From the NCBI GenBank assembly GCA_018334075.1, contig JAGXSC010000024.1, positions 1 through 36,753 of the forward strand: a stretch of 36,753 nucleotides of DNA, read 5' to 3'. How positions within the stretch are numbered: position 1 is the stretch's first letter; every line of letters begins with the position of its first letter. Source of the stretch: Actinomycetota bacterium (lineage in GTDB: Bacteria > Actinomycetota > Coriobacteriia > Anaerosomatales > UBA912). Shown piece by piece: positions 1 through 9,705 of the stretch. The notes below the pieces were generated by a model. The model saw only the letters and a program-made list of their open reading frames with translations. It made no database searches and was not told where the DNA came from. The translations under genes and the position numbers were made by a program.

Positions 1-1362
1 CTCAATGTCTGCCAGCGTAAGTGTTGAGTTAGTCAGCTGCCCATCTGCAACCTTATTCTCGATCACCCTTCTCACGGCGTTCTCAACCCTGATCGCCGTA
101 GGCTTCCTGAGCGCCCTGACCGAAGCTTCAGCGCAATCCGCAAGCATCACCAGTGCGGCCTCCCTGGAGTGAGGCGCATCTCCGTCGTAGCGGAAATCAG
201 CTTCATACACCGGAGTATTCCCCTCGGCGGCCTTCGAGTAGAAGTAGCTTACGAGTGAAGTCCCGTGATGCTGGCGAATGATGTCGATGACCTCTTGGGG
301 TAAAGAATGCTCCCTGGCCAGCTCAACCCCCTCACGAACATGAGCGGTGATGATAAGGGCGGAAAGTGACGGCAGCCTCGAATCGTGTGGGTTGCCTTCT
401 CCCCCTTGGTTCTCGGCGAAAAAACCAGGCCGCCTCAACTTCCCGACATCATGGTAGTAAGCTCCCGCGCGGGCGAGCAAAGCCCTGGCGCCGGTGGCTT
501 CCGCGCCTGCCTCGGCAAGGTTACCTGTGATGATGGAGTGGCTGTACGTACCCGGCGCCTCCTGCATCAATCTTCGCAGCAATGGATGGGAGGAGCTTGT
601 CAGCTCAAGTAAGCGAACATCCGTTGTCACACGAAAAACGTTCTCGAAAAATGGTAACAGTCCATAACCGAGAATTGCCGAAAGAAAACCGCCTACAGCG
701 CCCCATCGAGCACTATCGAGAGCTGCCGAGAGTGGCTGTTGCAAGCCCAATGTTGCCGCAAACGCAACTATCGCTCCGGATAAAACGAGAAGCGCACCAA
801 CGCTGAGAGTCGCTCGGCGCTCAGAAATCATCGATGCCGCAACAGCGCCAGTGATCGCCCAGATCAACACCCCGACGGCGCCTACGTCGGTAGATACACC
901 CATAAGCGTCGCATTGAGTGAAGTCACAACGGCTACAAGAAGTCCTAAATTGGATGAGAGCAACCACGTTGCAAGTAGCGCGCCCAGTGGAATCGGCAAA
1001 AGGTAAAGTGGCGTGTCGGGATGCAGCCACATTACGGCCCTGGTTGTCCAAAGCATCCCGATGATCAGAGTAGACACGATGAGCAGGTCGCGGATCGAGC
1101 CCCATGTCTTGCGCTCGTAGCGCCAGATAAAGGCGGCTCCCGCCAACACCGACAAACAAAAGAGGACGGCCAGCGGCAGATACCGAAGCGCCATCTCAAG
1201 TGAAAATTCCTGCATGAACTGGACGGGATGCACGCGTACAATCAGCGGCGGAAGTGACATCGCTATCAAAAGCGCTCCCACCCCAAGGCGTTTTAGCCCG
1301 AGACGCGCCACAACACCGCGAATTGATACCTGATCTAAAAATCTGTCCATCAGGCTAGCCAT
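1..1362 (-). CDS. pgpH: PgpH/YqfF-type 7TM-HD phosphodiesterase (3' end cut by window edge)
   Basis: Membrane HD-domain phosphodiesterase; characterised PgpH proteins hydrolyse cyclic di-AMP on the cytoplasmic side. The frame is open from an ATG at 1362 to the left edge (454 codons, no stop). It has one hydrophobic segment near residues 24-43, then seven more from about residue 58 to 250, then the HD domain. Family motifs are clear: EAPGTYSHS just before the domain, YYHDVGK with H304/D305, RRPGFFAENQ, IIRQHHGTSLV, and ADF.Y near the edge. Oddity: characterised homologues carry a large extracellular 7TMR-HDED domain of roughly 250 residues between the first helix and the 7TM bundle, and here only about 15 residues lie there. 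The ATG overlaps the end of phoH by 8 bases; a second ATG at 1350 is possible. The phoH-pgpH order is common and ybeY would be expected next. Function is confident; loss of the sensor domain is read from the sequence. Confidence 0.9.
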   Translation of the reverse strand, partial: MASLMDRFLDQVSIRGVVARLGLKRLGVGALLIAMSLPPLIVRVHPVQFMQEFSLEMALRYLPLAVLFCLSVLAGAAFIWRYERKTWGSIRDLLIVSTLIIGMLWTTRAVMWLHPDTPLYLLPIPLGALLATWLLSSNLGLLVAVVTSLNATLMGVSTDVGAVGVLIWAITGAVAASMISERRATLSVGALLVLSGAIVAFAATLGLQQPLSAALDSARWGAVGGFLSAILGYGLLPFFENVFRVTTDVRLLELTSSSHPLLRRLMQEAPGTYSHSIITGNLAEAGAEATGARALLARAGAYYHDVGKLRRPGFFAENQGGEGNPHDSRLPSLSALIITAHVREGVELAREHSLPQEVIDIIRQHHGTSLVSYFYSKAAEGNTPVYEADFRYDGDAPHSREAALVMLADCAEASVRALRKPTAIRVENAVRRVIENKVADGQLTNSTLTLADIE

Positions 1363-2392
1363 TTTGGCGGTTGGCCTGAGCCTCCTCGTATACATGATAA
1401 GCACTGACGATTCGCTGCACCAGGCGATGCCTGATCACATCGCGAGCATCCAGCGTAACAAATTTAACATCATCCACACTGCCGAGAATCTCTACAACAC
1501 GCTTTAGTCCCGAGGCGCCTTTCGGCAGATCAACCTGTGTCACGTCGCCGGTAACAACCATCTTGGAGCCAAAGCCCAACCTAGTGAGAACCATCTTCAT
1601 CTGCTCGGGGGTAGTGTTCTGCGCCTCATCCAGGATTATGAAACTGTCGTTCAATGTTCGGCCGCGCATAAATGCCAGCGGAGCGACCTCGATAATTCCT
1701 TTATCCATGAGTTGCTGGGATTTGTCCGAGTCCATCATGTCAAAAAGGGCATCATAAAGCGGCCTGAGGTAAGGATCGACCTTCTCGAAAAGCGTCCCGG
1801 GCAGATACCCTAAAGATTCGCCCGCTTCGACCGCCGGCCGGGTCAGGATGATCCTTCCAACCTCACGTCTTCTCAGCGAGTCGACAGCCATTGCCATCGC
1901 CAGATATGTCTTGCCGGTTCCGGCCGGACCAATTCCGAAAGTAATAGTGTTGGATCGGATAGCGTCCACATAGAGCTTCTGGCCGATCGTCTTGGGCCGA
2001 ATCGACTTGCCCTTGTGAGTCAGCACAACATCGGAGAGCACAGTCGAAGGGTGGCATTTACCCTCGCGTACCATATTGATTACCCGCTCGACCGTATCCC
2101 TGGTCAAGCGCTCGCCACCTTCAATAAGGCCGATCAGCTCGGTTAGCAATATCGAGATCGCTTGGGTCTCCACGGCGCTGCCCGACACGTTGATCTGATT
2201 GCCTCTGACACTGACATCCGACTCGAAACTGTCCTCTATCAGCCGAAGCAAATCATCTCCTTCGCCGAGAAGATCGAGCATATGCAGCTCCGGAGGAACA
2301 ACTATCGATATCTGCGTAGGCTCAACCAAAGATTCACCTTCCGTGATTTCGATGGGTCTGCTTGCAATCTTTTGTGTTTGCACATCGATCAT
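1355..2392 (-). CDS. phoH: PhoH-family ATPase
   Basis: Cytoplasmic PhoH-like ATPase of the P-loop family, 345 residues, close to the family norm. Residues 1-130 form the KH-like N-terminal part; the ATPase core has Walker A GPAGTGKT at 155-162 and Walker B FIILDEAQN at 251-259, followed by the VVTGDVTQVDLP motif. The family is linked to RNA metabolism and ribosome maturation because it usually neighbours ybeY, but its exact substrate is not settled. The ATG at 2392 overlaps the mtaB stop in an ATGA junction, so translation is probably coupled. The gene lies in the hrcA-dnaJ-rsmE-mtaB-phoH-pgpH operon and may follow heat-shock control from the CIRCE promoter. Confidence 0.95.
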   Translation of the reverse strand: MIDVQTQKIASRPIEITEGESLVEPTQISIVVPPELHMLDLLGEGDDLLRLIEDSFESDVSVRGNQINVSGSAVETQAISILLTELIGLIEGGERLTRDTVERVINMVREGKCHPSTVLSDVVLTHKGKSIRPKTIGQKLYVDAIRSNTITFGIGPAGTGKTYLAMAMAVDSLRRREVGRIILTRPAVEAGESLGYLPGTLFEKVDPYLRPLYDALFDMMDSDKSQQLMDKGIIEVAPLAFMRGRTLNDSFIILDEAQNTTPEQMKMVLTRLGFGSKMVVTGDVTQVDLPKGASGLKRVVEILGSVDDVKFVTLDARDVIRHRLVQRIVSAYHVYEEAQANRQNG

Positions 2393-3672
2393 CTACTAAT
2401 CTTAGCAACATCGGCTCCCTTTAGCACGCCAGAGACAAGCGCTTCAATCTTTACTGACACAAGATCCCCCGAGCCGACATCCACGCCATCATCAAAGCGA
2501 ACTTTGGCGTAATCGGAAGTCGTCCCCTCGTAAGCCGAGTCGTTCACAGCGCTCTCCACAAGCACTTCCTCAACCGATCCAATCTTGGCGGCAAGAAAGT
2601 GTGAGTGCAACTCCTCTGCCAATCGGCGAACCCTGCCCGCTCGTTCACTTATGACTCTCGGATCAACTCGGCCAGCCATCTTCGCGGCGGTCGTTTCGTG
2701 CCGAGGAGAGAACCTGAAAACATGCATCCCTGAAAACCCGATCTCCATGCAATACTCGATCGTCTCCCTGGCCTCGCCCTCTGTCTCGGTTGGAAACCCG
2801 CAAATCAAGTCGGTTGTCACCGCCAATCCCGAAATCGCTCCTCGCGCAAGATCGACAAGACGGCGGTACTCGGCGGTCGTATAGCTTCTACCCATCGCGG
2901 CGAGTACGCGATCCGAGCCCGACTGCAACGGCACGTGCAGTTGGCGGCAGACCGATGGCGTGGATGCCATCACCTCTAATAGTCGTTCGGTAATGTCGAC
3001 CGGCTCGATGCTCGAAAGACGCACTCGCGCTACGCCGGTGCGCGATACCTCGCGAACCAGAGTCGCGATATCAGCGCCAGAGTCGCTGTACCTTCCGAGG
3101 TTGATCCCGGTAAGCACGATCTCTGGTGCTCCGAGGGCCACGAGTTTCTCGGCGGAGGCTATAATTTCTGCAAGCGGCGACGAGCGAGGCGCTCCCCTCG
3201 CGAAAGGCACAATGCAGTAAGCGCAGCCCGCATCACAGCCATCCTGAACCTTCAGCATTGCGCGAGTCCGCGGGAGTGCAAGGTTGCCAACGGGCTCGCC
3301 GAGGTCGTGCCCTCGCTCAGCGAGAATCTCGATGACTCTTTCGGCGACCTTTGTCTTGTCGGCGAGCACTTCGACCCTGTCGCCAAGATTAGATAGCCGG
3401 CCGTCGTCGAGCACAGCCATGCAGCCGGTAACCACAACAGCAGGAGATGCGCTCATGCCGTGTGCGCGCCGCAGATACTTGCGCGCCTTACGGTCGGCCT
3501 CGGCGGTCACGGTGCATGTATCGAGGATAATCACCCCCGCTTCCGACTCATCGGTCAGCTTGACGCCAAGACCGGCCAGCTGCGAGCGAATCGCCGTAGA
3601 CTCGGTCTGATTGACCTTGCAACCGAGCGTCTTTATGTATACACCGCCTGAATCAGGCGCGCGGCTGCTCAT
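2389..3672 (-). CDS. mtaB: tRNA N6-threonylcarbamoyladenosine (t6A) methylthiotransferase
   Basis: Radical-SAM methylthiotransferase that converts t6A37 of ANN-decoding tRNAs to ms2t6A. It is 427 residues long. The N-terminal UPF0004 domain carries the three auxiliary-cluster cysteines C18 (TLGCKVNQ), C53 (DTCTVT) and C84 (TGCMAV). The radical SAM core has CDAGCAYC with C146, C150 and C153. A TRAM-like C-terminal region follows (about 365-425). The LGCKVNQ form of the first motif and the hrcA/phoH neighbourhood favour MtaB over MiaB; this subfamily call is inference. The ATG overlaps the rsmE stop by 4 bases (ATGA) and the stop overlaps the phoH ATG in the same way. Confidence 0.9.
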   Translation of the reverse strand: MSSRAPDSGGVYIKTLGCKVNQTESTAIRSQLAGLGVKLTDESEAGVIILDTCTVTAEADRKARKYLRRAHGMSASPAVVVTGCMAVLDDGRLSNLGDRVEVLADKTKVAERVIEILAERGHDLGEPVGNLALPRTRAMLKVQDGCDAGCAYCIVPFARGAPRSSPLAEIIASAEKLVALGAPEIVLTGINLGRYSDSGADIATLVREVSRTGVARVRLSSIEPVDITERLLEVMASTPSVCRQLHVPLQSGSDRVLAAMGRSYTTAEYRRLVDLARGAISGLAVTTDLICGFPTETEGEARETIEYCMEIGFSGMHVFRFSPRHETTAAKMAGRVDPRVISERAGRVRRLAEELHSHFLAAKIGSVEEVLVESAVNDSAYEGTTSDYAKVRFDDGVDVGSGDLVSVKIEALVSGVLKGADVAKISR

Positions 3673-4445
3673 TTGGAGCGCCCGCCCAAGGCGCCGAGAG
3701 AGTACAAAACCAGCGATACAGAAACGATACCTGCCGTCTCGGTCCTGAGCACCATATCCCCGAGGGTGAACTCTACAGCCCCAATGCCGGCTAGCGCCTC
3801 CACTTCCTCGCGGGCAAATCCGCCCTCCGGGCCGACGACCACGGCGACATTTGAAGGCGACTGCGGGCCAGTCGAAGCCAGAGCGTCCCCCGCTCCAGGA
3901 AGCGCGTCGACCCCTTCGCGGGCAAGCAGCACCGCGTTATATTCGGCGAGCAGCGCAAGGGCTGAAGTGAAATCCACCGGATCGTGCACCTGCGGAACGA
4001 AGTTGCGTTTTGATTGCTTGGCGGCAGCGAGCGCGACACGCCGAAGTCTCTCCCCACGCGCAAAACGCCGCTGCGAGTCCAGCGTCACCACCGATCTGCT
4101 AAATAGCACCGGGACCAAAACACTCACCCCGATCTCGACGGCTTTTTCCACCACAAGGTCGGTTTTGTCCCCCTTAGCCATACCTTGAAACAGAGCGACT
4201 CTCGGCCACAACCTGGGTTCTGCTATCTGGACAGCAAAACCGCAAAGCGAGTTTACGGGAGCTGCGCTGAGCCGAATAAGCAGGACTTTCCCGTCTGGAT
4301 CCACCGCTTCGGCCATATCATCCGCCGACAAGCGCAACACGCGTGCAGCGTGATGTGCGTCTGTCTCGGCAAGCTGGACCTCGACGGAATCTCCGATGCA
4401 AAGCTGCCCGAAATAATCACGGGTAAAGAAACGCGGTACGCTCAT
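3669..4445 (-). CDS. rsmE: 16S rRNA m3U1498 methyltransferase RsmE
   Basis: SPOUT-class methyltransferase that N3-methylates U1498 of 16S rRNA using SAM. With the ATG at 4445 (MSVPRFFTRDYFG) the protein has 258 residues. The N-terminal PUA-like domain has the typical FF start and the HHAARVLRL stretch; the C-terminal SPOUT domain shows KAVEIGVSVLVPV, VVVGPEGGFAREEVEAL and LRTETAGIVS, the knot and SAM-site motifs. An upstream in-frame extension of 20 codons has no family match and overlaps dnaJ, so I reject it. The start lies one base after the dnaJ stop (TGA-A-ATG) without a clear ribosome site, which suggests coupling to dnaJ. Confidence 0.93.
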   Translation of the reverse strand: MSVPRFFTRDYFGQLCIGDSVEVQLAETDAHHAARVLRLSADDMAEAVDPDGKVLLIRLSAAPVNSLCGFAVQIAEPRLWPRVALFQGMAKGDKTDLVVEKAVEIGVSVLVPVLFSRSVVTLDSQRRFARGERLRRVALAAAKQSKRNFVPQVHDPVDFTSALALLAEYNAVLLAREGVDALPGAGDALASTGPQSPSNVAVVVGPEGGFAREEVEALAGIGAVEFTLGDMVLRTETAGIVSVSLVLYSLGALGGRSK

Positions 4446-4446
4446 T

Positions 4447-5559
4447 TCAGCCGGTAATCCACTTGTGCAACTTCTGCAGCGTCGATTGCCGCTCCGGATC
4501 ACCAAACGACACGCCCAGCTCGGTCATGAGTTCACGCTGTTTTTTGGTGAGCTTGCGGGGAACCTCAACAGCCACGTGCACAATCAGGTCACCGCGGCCA
4601 CCGCCGCGCAGGCGGGGCATTCCTCGGCCACGCAACCTGACGGTATCGCCATGCTGGGAACCGGGCGGCACGCTAACGGTGTTCTCCTCAGGGATTCCGC
4701 ATACTGTTATATCGGCGCCCAAGGCGGCCTGTGCAATCGAGATCACCGCACTGCAGTGAAGATCGTCTCCCTGCCGATGAATGAACTCGTGTGGGGTCAC
4801 CTGGACGTTTACCAACAGGTCTCCGGCGGCCGCGCCGCGAATTCCCGCCTCACCTCGGCCGCGCATTCTGATCTGCATTCCGTCATCGATTCCTGCCGGA
4901 ATCTCGATATCGACATGCTCCCTGTCTGGAACACGCCCCTGACCCGAACACTCCGAGCACGGATCCTCGACGAACACGCCAGTTGCCGAGCAAGTCGCGC
5001 ACGCAGTCGCGGTAGTGAGAGTCCCAAGGAAGGTCTGGCGGTAGCTTTGTGTTTGGCCTGAGCCATTGCACTGGGCGCACCTTTTCACTCCGCCGCCGCT
5101 GGAGCTTCCCGTCGCCGAGCACTCCTCACAGGGAACGAGCCTGCTGAGAACTACCTGCTTCGTGACTCCGGAGGCGGCCTCTTCCAGCGTCAAGCTCAAG
5201 GATACCGCGATATCGCGCCCCTCAAATCGCACACGCGTGCCTCCGGAAAACCCTCCAAAAAATGCGCTGAAAAGGTCTTCCATCCCAAATCCCGCAAAAA
5301 TATCTCCGAAGTCAGCGCTTCCCCCGACTCCGCGGGGGTCGACCGTTCCGTACTGGTCATAGAGCGCACGCTTCTGCGCATCAGAGAGAACATCGTACGC
5401 CTCATTGATCGCCTTGAAGCGCTCCTCGGCGTCCGGATCAACGCATACGTCCGGATGTGTCTCGCGAGCTTTTCTCCTGAAAGCCTTCTTGATCTCCGCA
5501 TCTGTAGCGTCACGCGCAACGCCGAGCAGCTCGTAATAGTCTTTGGTTCCAGTCGTCAC
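4447..5559 (-). CDS. dnaJ: DnaJ co-chaperone (actinobacterial DnaJ2 type)
   Basis: Hsp40 partner of DnaK. The 370-residue protein has a J domain with HPD at 35-37, a Gly/Phe region at about 75-110, four zinc-binding CxxCxxxG repeats at 144-151, 161-168, 187-194 and 201-208, and the C-terminal substrate-binding domains. Two of the repeats read CSATG instead of CxGxG, a mild change. The start is a GTG at 5559 with a purine-rich AAAGGAAG site upstream. It sits 16 bases after hrcA with no grpE or dnaK between, the arrangement of the second dnaJ copy in many Actinomycetota. Regulation by HrcA through the CIRCE upstream of hrcA is expected. Confidence 0.95.
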   Translation of the reverse strand: MTTGTKDYYELLGVARDATDAEIKKAFRRKARETHPDVCVDPDAEERFKAINEAYDVLSDAQKRALYDQYGTVDPRGVGGSADFGDIFAGFGMEDLFSAFFGGFSGGTRVRFEGRDIAVSLSLTLEEAASGVTKQVVLSRLVPCEECSATGSSSGGGVKRCAQCNGSGQTQSYRQTFLGTLTTATACATCSATGVFVEDPCSECSGQGRVPDREHVDIEIPAGIDDGMQIRMRGRGEAGIRGAAAGDLLVNVQVTPHEFIHRQGDDLHCSAVISIAQAALGADITVCGIPEENTVSVPPGSQHGDTVRLRGRGMPRLRGGGRGDLIVHVAVEVPRKLTKKQRELMTELGVSFGDPERQSTLQKLHKWITG

Positions 5560-5575
5560 TGACTCGTACTTCCTT

Positions 5576-6589
5576 TCACGTCATCTCCGAAAGCCCTTGT
5601 GCCGCGAGTCTTACAGCTGCTATCGAGCGCTGATAGTCCATTCTCGTCGGCCCAATGACACCAACAACACCATCTGAACAAGAAGACGCATAGTTCATCA
5701 TGACCAGGCTCATTCCGCCAAGCTCCTGGCGCGTGTTTTCGCTTCCGATGCGAACAACCATGCGCCTGGCTTCAGCCACCTCGGAAAGCGTATCGAGCAT
5801 GGCTAACCCGTCTTCAAGCAAGTTCAGCAGCGGACGCAGCTGGGCAGTCTCGGCAAAATCCGGGAGCGCCGCGAGCTCTCCAACGCCCATGTGATGTACC
5901 CGGTCGCGATCCGCCTCGTCCAGGCAAGCCACCAGCTCATCGAGAACCTGAACCGCGAGTGAGAAGGGCGGCAATCCGAGTTTCAGCTCCCCGCAAAGCG
6001 CTCGCACCTCATAGGCGCGCTTGTTGACAAGCGCCTCGTTCAAAAACCGTTTCACCTCGCCGATATGATCGGCTGAGACATCTTCGCGCACATCCAGATG
6101 ACAACTGACCACCTGTCCCGAGTTCGTAATCAGGACCACCAACGCGCGGCGCGGGCCCATCTGCAGCAGATCGATCTTGCATACCTGGGCAAAGTTGATC
6201 ATCGGGGCAAGCACAATGGCCACATAGTGAGTAAGGTTGGAGAGCAAGGCCGAGGTGCGCATAACGAGGTTATCGACCTCCGTCATGTGCGGTAGATAGC
6301 GATCGCAAAGCTCGTTATAGGGGGTGTAGTGCGATATCGGAAAGTCTTCCTCGAGAATACAGTCGACGAACTCCCTGTACCCGAAGTCAGTAGGAATCCT
6401 CCCGCTGCTCACATGTGGCTGGTATACATGCCCACTTTCCTCCAGCGCCGCGAGCTCGTTTCTTACCGTTGCGGAGCTGCAGGTCAGACCGTAGCGATCC
6501 ACTAGATGCTTAGATCCCACAGGTTGACCGGTGGCTATGTACTCCTGCACCAAGGCTTTTAGTATTTGATATCTTCGAACCGGTAACAT
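5576..6589 (-). CDS. hrcA: Heat-inducible transcription repressor HrcA
   Basis: Repressor that binds CIRCE operators and controls chaperone genes. It begins with a winged-helix domain (RRYQILKALVQEYIATGQPVGSKHL, quoted here in two parts: RRYQILKALVQEYI and ATGQPVGSKHL), includes SSATVRNELAALEESGH and the QPHVSSGRIPTDFGYREFVD segment, and ends with IGPTRMDYQRSIAAV, all HrcA signatures. I choose the ATG at 6589 (337 residues) because a GGAG lies five bases upstream; a GTG at 6595 overlaps that site and is less likely. A CIRCE-like operator lies 26 bases upstream, so the gene is probably autoregulated. Confidence 0.95.
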   Translation of the reverse strand: MLPVRRYQILKALVQEYIATGQPVGSKHLVDRYGLTCSSATVRNELAALEESGHVYQPHVSSGRIPTDFGYREFVDCILEEDFPISHYTPYNELCDRYLPHMTEVDNLVMRTSALLSNLTHYVAIVLAPMINFAQVCKIDLLQMGPRRALVVLITNSGQVVSCHLDVREDVSADHIGEVKRFLNEALVNKRAYEVRALCGELKLGLPPFSLAVQVLDELVACLDEADRDRVHHMGVGELAALPDFAETAQLRPLLNLLEDGLAMLDTLSEVAEARRMVVRIGSENTRQELGGMSLVMMNYASSCSDGVVGVIGPTRMDYQRSIAAVRLAAQGLSEMT

Positions 6590-6614
6590 ATCCACTCCAC
6601 CAAAGAGCTATCGT

Positions 6615-6641
6615 TTAGCACTTGATTATAGCGAGTGCCAG
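6615..6641 (-). promoter_or_regulatory. CIRCE operator with hrcA -10 box in its spacer
   Basis: Left arm TTAGCACTT (6615-6623), nine-base spacer (6624-6632), right arm GAGTGCCAG (6633-6641). The canonical CIRCE is TTAGCACTC-N9-GAGTGCTAA, so the left arm matches 8 of 9 and the right arm 7 of 9, with the exact spacer length. On the minus strand the spacer contains TATAAT (6625-6630), a perfect -10 hexamer pointing toward hrcA. No good -35 hexamer is visible 16-18 bases upstream. HrcA bound here would cover the -10 box. The position before hrcA makes the call strong. Confidence 0.85.
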
Positions 6642-6707
6642 CCTAAAGTCGCCAGCAATCTTCAAGCCAACCCCTGACCAACTCCAACATCGACTCGGCA
6701 ATGAATT

Positions 6708-7898
6708 TTAATCCACCCATATCCTCGAATAAATCTCATTACCGAGCAACCACCCGGTACGGGTAGCGCGAACCTGCTGGCTCACGCACTCGACAAGGCC
6801 GTCCCTTAGCAGGCCGTCGAGCACCAGCCGTAGCTCCTTCTCATCGAAGAACGCCACAGGTACCCCCCGGGTCAACCTCATCCCTAACATGATATCTTCG
6901 CGATGGGCCTCTTTAGCATTGAGCAACTCGATCGTTGCCGGCGTACCGATAAGCCACTGGTTGACATTACTTGGCTGCCCGAAACGAACTCTCGCCGCAT
7001 CTGCGTCAGCACCGTCTACCAGCCCGACTGAGGCTGCGGTCGGCGCATCGAGCATGCTATGAGCCGCCGGGCCGATGCCCAGGTACGACCTGGCGCTCCA
7101 ATACGCCATATTGTGCCTGGACTCCTTTCCGGGGATTGAGTAGTTTGCGACCTCATAGCGATAAAGCCCATGCTTCGAAAGCTCCTCTTCGGCAAGTATC
7201 ATGTGTTCGGCGGCGATATCCTGATTGGGCGGCTCGACGAGTCCCACAGAACACGCCACCTCAAGCGGCGTTCCCGGCTCGATCGACAACGGATAGACCG
7301 AGATATGGCCAGCTCGAGTGCTGGCAGCCCTATTCAATGTGGATAGCCAACTCTCCTTCGACTGCCCAGGAATCGCGCAGATCAGATCGAGCGAAAGATC
7401 CAGGCCAAGCTCGCATATCACCTTCGCCAACTCCACCACGCACTCCGGCGAATGACTTCTTCCGAGCAAACCCAACTCGGTAGCGTCGAATGATTGCACA
7501 CCGAGACTGATTCGCGTGACACCGGCCTGGGCGAGCTCTTCTAGCAATGGGCGGCTCAGCGAATCGGGATTGGCCTCTATGGTGACTTCCACATCGGGTG
7601 TGTGGGGAAACATCTCAAGGATGTGCCGGGCGAGCTCGACCAGACGCTGGGAGAGGATGGTAGGAGTGCCACCGCCGATATACACGGTCTCGACGACCCC
7701 CGGCAGTGCCGCTGAAGCCCACCGGGTGACCTCGCTTTCGATCCCCTTGCGAACGGAATCGATCGTGAGCGCATCTGCATCTGCGATCGACGCGAAGTCG
7801 CAGTAAGAACATTTCGCGCGGCAAAACGGAACGTGCACGTAGATGTGCGCGGGCATAACAGGACCGGTCACCATTGCGACAGGGTCGAACAAACTCAC
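6708..7898 (-). CDS. hemW: Radical SAM heme chaperone HemW
   Basis: HemW is a radical-SAM protein that binds heme and delivers it to targets; it is often annotated as HemN-like coproporphyrinogen oxidase. The 396-residue protein has [10 protein letters not shown] (C26, C30, C33), the GGGTPTIL motif, and a C-terminal HemN-type wing region. The short N-terminus before the CxxxCxxC, with no extra upstream cysteines or HemN N-terminal arm, favours HemW over true HemN. The start is a GTG at 7898 overlapping the lepA stop (GTGA); an in-frame ATG at 7874 lacks a ribosome site. lepA-hemW is a common pair and they are probably co-transcribed. Confidence 0.92.
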   Translation of the reverse strand: MSLFDPVAMVTGPVMPAHIYVHVPFCRAKCSYCDFASIADADALTIDSVRKGIESEVTRWASAALPGVVETVYIGGGTPTILSQRLVELARHILEMFPHTPDVEVTIEANPDSLSRPLLEELAQAGVTRISLGVQSFDATELGLLGRSHSPECVVELAKVICELGLDLSLDLICAIPGQSKESWLSTLNRAASTRAGHISVYPLSIEPGTPLEVACSVGLVEPPNQDIAAEHMILAEEELSKHGLYRYEVANYSIPGKESRHNMAYWSARSYLGIGPAAHSMLDAPTAASVGLVDGADADAARVRFGQPSNVNQWLIGTPATIELLNAKEAHREDIMLGMRLTRGVPVAFFDEKELRLVLDGLLRDGLVECVSQQVRATRTGWLLGNEIYSRIWVD

Positions 7899-9697
7899 TC
7901 CTCGACCTTCAAGATAGCCATAAAGGCCTCCTGTGGCACCTCGACATTCCCAACGTTTTTCATACGCTTCTTGCCTTTTTTCTGCTTCTCCAGCAGCTTA
8001 CGCTTGCGGGTGATGTCACCGCCATAACATTTGGCAAGCACATCCTTGCGTTTCGCGCGGACTGTCTCCCTGGCCAGTATGCGACCGCCGATCGCCGCCT
8101 GGATCGGCACCTCAAACATCTGGCGAGGAATGATCTCTAGCAATTTTTCGGTAAGTATCTTTCCGCGCGCATAGGCTTTGTCTTTGTGAATGATAAAAGA
8201 AAGCGCATCCACGGGCTTGCCGGCAAGCAGGATATCGAGCTTGACCAGATTGCTGGCCTGGTACCCAAAAACCTCGTAATCCAGGGACGCGTACCCTTTG
8301 GTGCGGCTTTTCAGTTGGTCGAAAAAGTCCATTATGAGTTCGGCCAACGGCATCTCGTAGTGCATGTCGACGGTCGTTTTAGAGAGGTACTGCATATCTT
8401 TGAAGACCGCCCTGCGGCTCTCGGCAAGCTCCATGACCGCGCCCACGAAATCCGGGGGAACGATGACCTGCACTTTCAGATACGGCTCCTCGACTCGCTC
8501 GATCCGGCCCGGGTCGGGCATCTCCTGCGGAGAGTGTATCTCGCGGGTTTCTCCATCGGTCGTGGTGACCCGATAAGCAACGCTAGGCGCGGTTGCGAGC
8601 AGATCGAGATCGAACTCCCTTTCGAGACGCTCCTTGATGACCTCCATATGAAGCAAGCCGAGAAAACCAACGCGAAACCCGAATCCCAAGGCATGACTGT
8701 TCTCCGGCTCAAACACCAGGGCTGGATCGTTGAGCTTGAGCCTGTCGAGAGCGTCCCTCAAGGCTGGGTATTGATCTCCGTCCATCGGGAAGAGCCCGGT
8801 ATAGACCATGGGCTTGACCTCCCGATAGCCAGGCAGTGGGGTCTCGACTCCATTCTTGGCAAGGGTGACGGTATCTCCTACCTTGACTTGAGCGGGAGAC
8901 TTCAGCCCGAGGACCAGATAGCCCACCTCTCCTACCGTAAGGGAGTCGACAGGCTGATTGGCAGGTCTTCTAACGCCGACCTCCTCGATTTCGGTGACCG
9001 CCCCTGTCGCCATCAAGCGAACCTTCATGCCCTTTCGAATCGAGCCATCAAATATCCTGACCAGCGCCACGACACCTCGATAGGTATCGAAGTAGGAGTC
9101 GAATATCAAGGCCGAGAGTGGCGCTTGCTTATCACCTTTAGGGTGAGGGATCCTCTCAATCACAGCCTCGAGTGCATCCTGGACTCCATCACCGGTCTTG
9201 CCGCTGGTCAACACCGCCTCATCGGCAGGAATAGCGAGTCCCTCCTCGATCTCATGGCGAACCCTCTCGGGATCCGCCGCCGGTAGATCGATCTTGTTGA
9301 TCACCGGGATGATTTCGAGATTTGCGTTCATCGCCATCATCGCGTTGGCGACGGTTTGGGCTTCGACTCCTTGCGCCGCATCGACAACTAACAATACGCC
9401 CTCGCATGCCTGCAATGACCGGGACACCTCGTAGGTAAAATCAACGTGCCCGGGGGTGTCGATGAGATTCAGCTGGTACTCCTGGCCGTCGAGTGCTTGA
9501 TAGAGAACACGAACCGCTTGGGCCTTGATCGTGATTCCACGCTCACGCTCGATATCCATCGAGTCTAGAACCTGCTCCATCATTTCACGGTCCGAAACGG
9601 TATGCGTAAGCTCGAGGATCCGATCCGCAAGTGTGGATTTCCCATGATCGATATGGGCGATGATGGAGAAGTTCCTGATATGCTTGTGTTCGCTCAT
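7895..9697 (-). CDS. lepA: Elongation factor 4 (LepA), ribosome GTPase
   Basis: Translational GTPase EF4, acting on the ribosome in back-translocation or biogenesis roles. From the ATG at 9697 it is 600 residues, the standard length. The G domain begins with AHIDHGKST (residues 14-22), then DTPGHVDF and NKIDLP. The EF-G-like domains follow, and the LepA-specific C-terminus includes [20 protein letters not shown] 39-codon upstream in-frame extension lacks similarity to the family and is rejected. No Shine-Dalgarno site precedes the ATG; instead an extended -10 lies 8 bases upstream, suggesting a leaderless message. hemW follows with a 4-base overlap. Confidence 0.96.
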   Translation of the reverse strand: MSEHKHIRNFSIIAHIDHGKSTLADRILELTHTVSDREMMEQVLDSMDIERERGITIKAQAVRVLYQALDGQEYQLNLIDTPGHVDFTYEVSRSLQACEGVLLVVDAAQGVEAQTVANAMMAMNANLEIIPVINKIDLPAADPERVRHEIEEGLAIPADEAVLTSGKTGDGVQDALEAVIERIPHPKGDKQAPLSALIFDSYFDTYRGVVALVRIFDGSIRKGMKVRLMATGAVTEIEEVGVRRPANQPVDSLTVGEVGYLVLGLKSPAQVKVGDTVTLAKNGVETPLPGYREVKPMVYTGLFPMDGDQYPALRDALDRLKLNDPALVFEPENSHALGFGFRVGFLGLLHMEVIKERLEREFDLDLLATAPSVAYRVTTTDGETREIHSPQEMPDPGRIERVEEPYLKVQVIVPPDFVGAVMELAESRRAVFKDMQYLSKTTVDMHYEMPLAELIMDFFDQLKSRTKGYASLDYEVFGYQASNLVKLDILLAGKPVDALSFIIHKDKAYARGKILTEKLLEIIPRQMFEVPIQAAIGGRILARETVRAKRKDVLAKCYGGDITRKRKLLEKQKKGKKRMKNVGNVEVPQEAFMAILKVEE

Positions 9698-9705
9698 AAC
9701 GCACG

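Noticed and set aside
821-1159. A 112-codon minus-strand frame near the left end
   Set aside because: It is a different frame from the continuous pgpH reading, which carries all family motifs and membrane helices.
8186-9286. A 366-codon open frame on the plus strand across lepA
   Set aside because: It is antisense to well-supported lepA codons and has no recognisable family; high-GC sequence often leaves such frames open.
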